Assembly: GCA_039566865.1 (NCBI GenBank)
Contig: CM076943.1
Location: 32,124,663 to 32,188,662, forward strand
Direction of reading: 5' to 3'
DNA: 64,000 bases
Source of the DNA: Aurelia coerulea
Lineage: Eukaryota > Cnidaria > Scyphozoa > Semaeostomeae > Ulmaridae
The position numbers and the translations under genes were made by a program. Positions 59,108-64,000 of the stretch are shown piece after piece. The notes beneath the pieces are model-generated. The model was not told the origin of the DNA, ran no database searches, and saw only the letters and a list, made by a program, of their open reading frames with translations. The stretch's first letter is position 1, and every line of letters starts with the position of its first letter.

Positions 59108-60314
59108 TTAAATAGGAGAAGTTCGGAATGGGCAGCAGTATCTGCAGGTGTTCCGCAAGGCTCGGTTCTTGGTCCCTTATTCTTTCTTATTTATATCGAT
59201 GACCTCACTAGAAATGTAGCTGGTGGAGTTAAATTGTTTGCTGATGACACTTCTCTCTTCTCGGTTGTTAAAAACGAAAATGAAATTGTATTGAAATTAA
59301 ACAGTGATCTCGAAAAACTTCGTACCTGGGCATGGCAATGGAAAATGAAGTTTAATGCAGATAAAACAGAAGAAGTCTTGTTTTCTTGTAAGCGGAATAA
59401 GCCAGTCCACCCAACCCTTAGGCTTGGTAGCAGTGGTATAATTGCAAAAATTGAACATAAGCATCTTGGTATGATACTTGATTCTAAATTGGATTTCCAA
59501 AGTCATGTCAATGAAGCTATTGTTAAAGCAAGGAGAGGAATCGGCATGATAAAGTATCTTTCCAGGTATGTTTCCAGAGAGGTTCTTGATATGATATATA
59601 AGCTACATATGAGACCACATCTCGACTACGGCGATATAATCTACCACAAATTTGACCCTGACATGCGCTTGGCTTCATACAAAGGCTTGAACGAACGCAG
59701 TATCTTGCTGCATTAGCAGTGACTGGAACATGGAGAGGTACAAACAGGCAGAGACTGTTTAATGAGCTAGGTTGGGAAACATTATATGATAGAAGGTGGT
59801 ATCGTACATTGTGTCATTTCTGCTCCCTTATCAAATCCAAATCACCTGAATACTTGTATAGCGAACTACCCCAAGAGCGAAAATTGCAGTATAGTCTGAG
59901 AAATCCCTTTTGTTTTGAATAACCAGTCAGCAGAACGGCCCGCTTAGCTAGCACGTATTTTCATAATACATTATTCGAATGGAATTTACTCGACGATGAG
60001 ACAAGAAATTCTAAATCCCTGCTTCACTTTGAAAATAAATTGCTTGCAATTGTTAGACCAATAAGAAACTCTACATACAAAATTTGCGACATTTCGGGTG
60101 TCAAGCTGTTGACAAAACTCCGTGTCCAGTTCAGTGCTCTAAACGAGCATCGCTTCAAACATGCTTTTGACTGCCTCAGCCCAGTTTGTTTGTGGTAAAG
60201 ACAATGAAAATAACAAGCACTTTCTCCTGCATTGTCCCCTATATGATGTACTTCGTAGAGATCTCTTTGACCAACTCTCTGATGTCCTAGGACTAGATGT
60301 CGCCAGTATCAATA

Positions 60315-60737
60315 CAGTAAATCCCCGCATAAAAGAACCTAAAAGAATAAGAACCTACATGCTGTTTTTCCTAACTTATGCACCTTGTAATTAAGAACCT
60401 GTTTCAGTTTGATCAAAAATATGTTCTTATCGCAAGGGTGGCAAAGTTGATTTTGGATTGTCAGTGTTAAGTTCATTTTTGTCCCAGTGGGCTTTTAATG
60501 CTTGAATCTCCTCCCCTGCTGTTTGAAAGCTTAGCATTGGTTATTAGGTATATTATAACCTTGCCAAATTAAATAGTAGGGCTGAAAATCATCGAAGAAG
60601 GTTCTAAAATGGCCTACGCAAGGTACTCTTCAAATAAGAACCATTATACCTTGAAATTTGGCTTAGTACCTTTAAAATAAGAACTTCTTTCAGCCTAGCT
60701 CTCAAAAAAGTAGGTTCTTATATGCGGGGAATTACTG
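60315..60737. mobile_element. Mariner-type MITE inserted in the LINE
   Basis: A 423-bp element with TA duplication (60313-60314, 60738-60739). Ends are CAGTAAATCCCCGCATAAAA and CAGTAATTCCCCGCATATAA (read inward), followed by repeated AAGAACC words. Excision with one TA restores the LINE reading S-I-N-N-I-D-D-D-T. No coding is recognised. Confidence 0.88.
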
Positions 60738-61144
60738 TAATATAGATGATGATACTCTTTGTCATCGACTTTTGTTTGGAAATCCATCCTTAGGTACTAT
60801 TGAAAATAGAGTAATACTGGATGCGACGATCTCATTTCTCAAAAAATCCTGGCCGATTTCATTGATACGGCGATGCCATATTAGCAACAGCAGTTAGCTA
60901 TTAGTTTTGTGTTCTCCTTTTCTTTCTTTTGTCGTTCCACATTACTGAGGTAGATTACCGGGAACAAGCACTGAAATTTGTTTTTCTCGTTGTACACCTA
61001 CGAGTTAAAAGTTCAAAACTTCCTTTGTAACCAGTAATCTGCCTTAGCTTTGTTGTTTTGTTGTCTGTTTTGTGTAATGTATCTTTAATTTTGTCGTTTT
61101 TTTCTTCTTAGTTTTGTGTATTGAAAATTAATCTAACTGTAAGG

Positions 61145-61196
61145 GCCATCCATAGTGAAGACCCGGTGACTTTGTCTTTTTTCACTATGGATGGTA
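61145..61196. repeat. Stem-loop at the presumed LINE 3' end
   Basis: CCATCCATAGTGAA is answered by TTCACTATGGATGG with a loop of about 23 bases. It sits about 250 bp after the last LINE codons. 3'-end stem-loops can be recognised by LINE reverse transcriptases, so this may be the recognition element. Confidence 0.5.
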
Positions 61197-61269
61197 CAGT
61201 GTAATGAAAGTATAAATATTGTAGTTTTTAATCTTGATGAAAAAAAATGTTTTTGATGACTGCGTTGAC

Positions 61270-61500
61270 TTCACGTTGAATGACCCTTCAAAGATCTTGT
61301 GCGGTGGGATTTTGGGCCGCAGTGCTGCTGCCTGCTGGGGGATTGCTTTCCGTTCGGGGTGGCAGTTGTGTTCGGGACTCTTCTGTGTCGTTTGCCAGTG
61401 GTGAGCGACGTTGAGGGGGTCTGGGCGCTGCCGTTGCCCATGTCGGTGATGGTTCGCGGGTAGTGGTTGTGGGGATCGTTGTTTTTGCTGCATAAGCACT
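61270..61500. other. GC-rich island of unknown origin
   Basis: A 230-bp stretch much richer in G and C than its surroundings (for example GGGATTGCTTTCCGTTCGGG and TGAGGGGGTCTGGGCGCTGC). Minus-strand ORFs over it are Pro/His/Gln-rich without a family. It may be an old LINE UTR segment. Confidence 0.35.
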
Positions 61501-61644
61501 TACAATGCAGCGTTCTCACATTTCCCTTTATTAATTTCCTTTACGTTACTTTATTTTCCTTTGTTTACTTAAGATTAAGAAAGTTGTATTTTGTATAATT
61601 TTTAGCCCCACTAACTGGATGACGTTATGTATTTTCTCGCTCAG

Positions 61645-61785
61645 TGGTGCTGCCAGGAATTTTTATCCAGGGGGTGAAACATAACAGGGGTTTAGGGCGG
61701 AGCCCCAGAAAAAATCTTGGACCACGCCCTCTAATTTGGCTGTAAATGCAACCAACGCCCCATTTACAGGTTGACATAAAGATAA
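61645..61785. mobile_element. Solo hAT end, related to the element at 21296
   Basis: CAGTGGTGCTGCCAGG at 61645 leads into GGGCGGAGCCCCAGAAAA and CCACGCCCTCTAATTTGGCT. The latter part matches 21362-21440 of the hAT element closely. No opposite end is seen nearby, so it is a truncated copy. Confidence 0.6.
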
Positions 61786-62685
61786 ATGAATCTGTTAAAA
61801 TAACACCAATAGGGTACCACAATTAGAAAATGACGTCTTATCGGTGACCGAACGACCATCTTTGGATCCCCAACAATTTCCGCTACCAATCTAATACGCC
61901 ACTCCGTAATGGAATTGCCGCAGGGCTGTCAGGTTCTCTAAGATGCAGAAATTTGAAGTATATGGCTTGTGAAAAAGAGGGCTTCGGGCTCAGCAGAATC
62001 TTCAAAGTTCAGTATACAATGTGGACACGACCATTCATTCATTTCATTTTCATTTTAAATTCTTTATACAGAGTGAAAACGGTGAAAACATTCAATCGTT
62101 AATCAAAACTGTTTTACAATGTGCCCTGTTAAAATGTAAAAAAACATAATAACAATAAATCAATTAAGAAATAACTATCTAATGCTACTTACTACATTTT
62201 CAGATGAATTACAAAAGTAAACCTATTTTTTAATTAGTCCTATCGAAAAGTACATTGCTACAGAAAGAAAGTCTGTAGCCTATACCCCACATTACACTTC
62301 AGGCAAGAACTTTCCGTAAATAGAATGATAGTTAGTTTTGGGTAAATGATTAGAACACTTCTACCGATCACATGTTACCTGGTGCTAAAATAGAATTGTT
62401 TATCATTTCGTAACGGTTGTTTAAATTAGCATCCCCAGGAAAACATTTTTTTAAATATGATATCCATTTGCTCAGAATGCATCCCATCTTTACCAGTGCC
62501 ACTTGGAAACTTGCATAATTTGGTAACAGTTTTTTTTGAATCACTATCGTAGGAAAATTGTTGCGCAAACACACTATAGTTTATCCTACAACGGTTCTCA
62601 CAATCCAATTTGCTTGGCCTCAAAATGGAAGTCTTGACATTTCTATGATTGTTTGTCTCGGAAATTTTTCAAAAGGCCAACTTAT
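61786..62685. other. Intergenic stretch, nothing recognised
   Basis: AT-rich with short ORFs only; no TIR pairs or LINE blocks identified. Confidence 0.45.
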
Positions 62686-62840
<155 letters not shown>

Positions 62841-63474
62841 CACAGAGTAGTCTAAACGAAACAATAGCTAAAATTACAGCTAATTATGGCCTACAATTGG
62901 CTTAGAACATTGGCTTAAAACAACTCTCTCAGTCATTTCCCATCATTTATCCGAAAGATTCTTACCCTACACTACCCTAACTATACCCAACTACTTTCTC
63001 TTCATTCGGCTTCACAAACAGATCTTGACTTAGATCTTCCACGAGAGGGGCTTCGCCACCAGAACAAATTCCCAGTCAGTGCCCTATAGATCATCGGAAA
63101 ATGCAATTAAGGCAGGCAGGGAAATTGTACAAACTTATACTCACATTGTATTTGCCAAGATCATGGGCCTTACCCCCCCCCTCAATATGTAACGGGGAAC
63201 AAGGTTAAAAACTCATGTTGCGATTTTACGTGCGCAGAGACGGAGACAGTAACGAGACGTTTTTATGTGACGTTGATCATGATACTGACTGACTAAAGAT
63301 TTTACATTATAAACAATTTCAATACAGATTTATTACCGGAAGCTATTACCCACAATGCAATGGAAGGAAGAAAGAGAAAGTCCATACATTATGATTAACG
63401 TGACAGAGAGGCAGTTAGTGACGTACTTGTAGATACGCGTAGTCCTACTACAAACAAGTTTACACCGGAATAAG
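62841..63474. other. Intergenic stretch, possible promoter-proximal DNA
   Basis: No gene is recognised. CpG-containing words increase towards 63440 (ATACGCGTAG), just before the candidate first exon. No TATA box stands out. Confidence 0.35.
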
Positions 63475-63558
63475 ATGAATGGAAAAAGTGGTCGTCGAGA
63501 ACTTTGGGCGCCTTGCCACCCCCTCTCGGCGCTTCTGTTCCCGCTTGTAATGGTGCAG
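63475..63558 (+). CDS. Candidate first exon with signal-anchor-like peptide
   Basis: ATG at 63475 opens MNGKSGRRELWAPCHPLSAL then LFPLVMVQ, followed by CAG and a GTAATT donor-like site, leaving phase 0. Basic residues followed by a hydrophobic run suggest a signal peptide or anchor. Local CpG content is higher than in the surroundings. If unspliced, the frame runs on to a stop after about 54 residues in total. The partner exons would lie beyond 64000. The evidence is only this combination, so it is a tentative call. Confidence 0.3.
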
Positions 63559-64000
63559 GTAATTGGAGTATTGTTGGTTTTAGTTGAATATAAAGAAGCT
63601 TTCAGTTTTAATTATTTAACCCAGTTTGAAATTGGCTAGATTTGCCAACAAGTGAACGAGTAAATGAAAGAATAACAACAAATCAAACTGATATATTAGC
63701 GAAACAATGAGCGGTTTATCGAGAAAAGGAAGGTAGTGCTGTGTGCATAGAGGCAATCTTAGTTGCATGGATTATTAACTCGGTGAGAGAATTGAATCGA
63801 TTACAAAGATCACCGTCAGACATAAGCAGTAGTAGGCAACCAGAACCTTCTTGAGACATGTTGTTCGATAGAAGCAAATAGCGGATAATTGAAGAAAGGA
63901 AGGAAGTGGTGTTTGCATACAGGCAATCTTGGTTGTGTAGAACATGAACTCTGTGACAGAAAGTGCACCTACACTTACCTCACATAAGTATTGCACCACC

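Larger units (their letters stand above)
58205..60895 (+). mobile_element. Decayed LINE (reverse transcriptase), plus strand, with two inserts
   Basis: The blocks in order are: NHGLITPNQSGFRRNDSAIN; a small scramble of a TCCAAGCAAA repeat; AVFLDLSKAFDWVWHEGLIY (catalytic Asp present); the piggyBac-like insert; [30 protein letters not shown] (F-A-D-D box); WQWKMKFNADKTEEVLFS; HLGMILDSKLDFQSHV; several frameshifts from 59690; KLRVQFSALNEHRFKHAFDC; and a C-x-C-like zinc segment CGKDNENNKHFLLHC typical of LINE C-termini. The mariner-like insert follows, then NIDDDTLCHRLLFGNPSLGT to a stop at about 60893. The 5' part including any endonuclease is lost. It lies head to head with the LINE at 56290-58170. 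Confidence 0.85.

Overview
This window looks like animal (metazoan) nuclear DNA. It has AT-rich introns with GT..AG boundaries, AATAAA poly(A) signals, and many copies of non-LTR retrotransposons (LINEs) and small terminal-inverted-repeat (TIR) DNA elements. The mix of LINE reverse transcriptases (CR1/L2/Jockey group by eye), mariner-, hAT-, piggyBac- and Harbinger-like elements fits an aquatic invertebrate. Nothing in the sequence fixes the phylum. I see no bacterial operons, CRISPR arrays or complete viral genes.

Host genes. (1) Positions 186-6028 hold one giant 3' terminal exon, plus strand. It encodes more than 1,900 residues, mostly degenerate 29- and 27-residue Ser/Thr/Pro-rich repeats plus a Pro-Ala-His tract. 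(2) A second gene, or the downstream part of the same gene, can be assembled on the plus strand from short exons at 11116-11232, 12392-12438, 29807-29828, 30142-30173, 33161-33189, 36745-36785 and a terminal exon at 39399-40084, with a possible 12-base exon at 10315-10326. Every junction keeps frame. The product starts basic and Ser/Pro-rich, continues into a coiled coil, and ends in C-K-V-Q, a CaaX farnesylation-type tail. Both the giant exon and the first supported downstream exon are entered in phase 1, and no 5' exon was found between them. They may therefore be alternative 3' ends of one transcription unit that starts left of the window. (3) A weak candidate first exon with a signal-like hydrophobic stretch lies at 63475-63558.

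Everything else I recognise is repeat or transposon DNA. The 12.4-29.8 kb intron holds a LINE with two mariner-type MITEs nested inside it, a hAT element with a transposase remnant, short hAT MITEs, a 210-bp tandem repeat, another LINE, and a large palindrome split by a Harbinger-like element. The 33.2-36.7 kb intron is filled by about 44 copies of a 75-bp satellite. From 43.4 to 51.4 kb an old LINE is split by a 6,224-bp TIR element with a perfect 9-bp target duplication. That element itself contains a younger LINE piece, which in turn carries a hAT MITE and a Harbinger-like MITE. From 56.3 to 60.9 kb two decayed LINEs lie head to head. The plus-strand one was hit by a piggyBac-like element (TTAA duplication) and a mariner-like element (TA duplication), and removing each restores the reading frame. 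This layering gives a readable insertion history.
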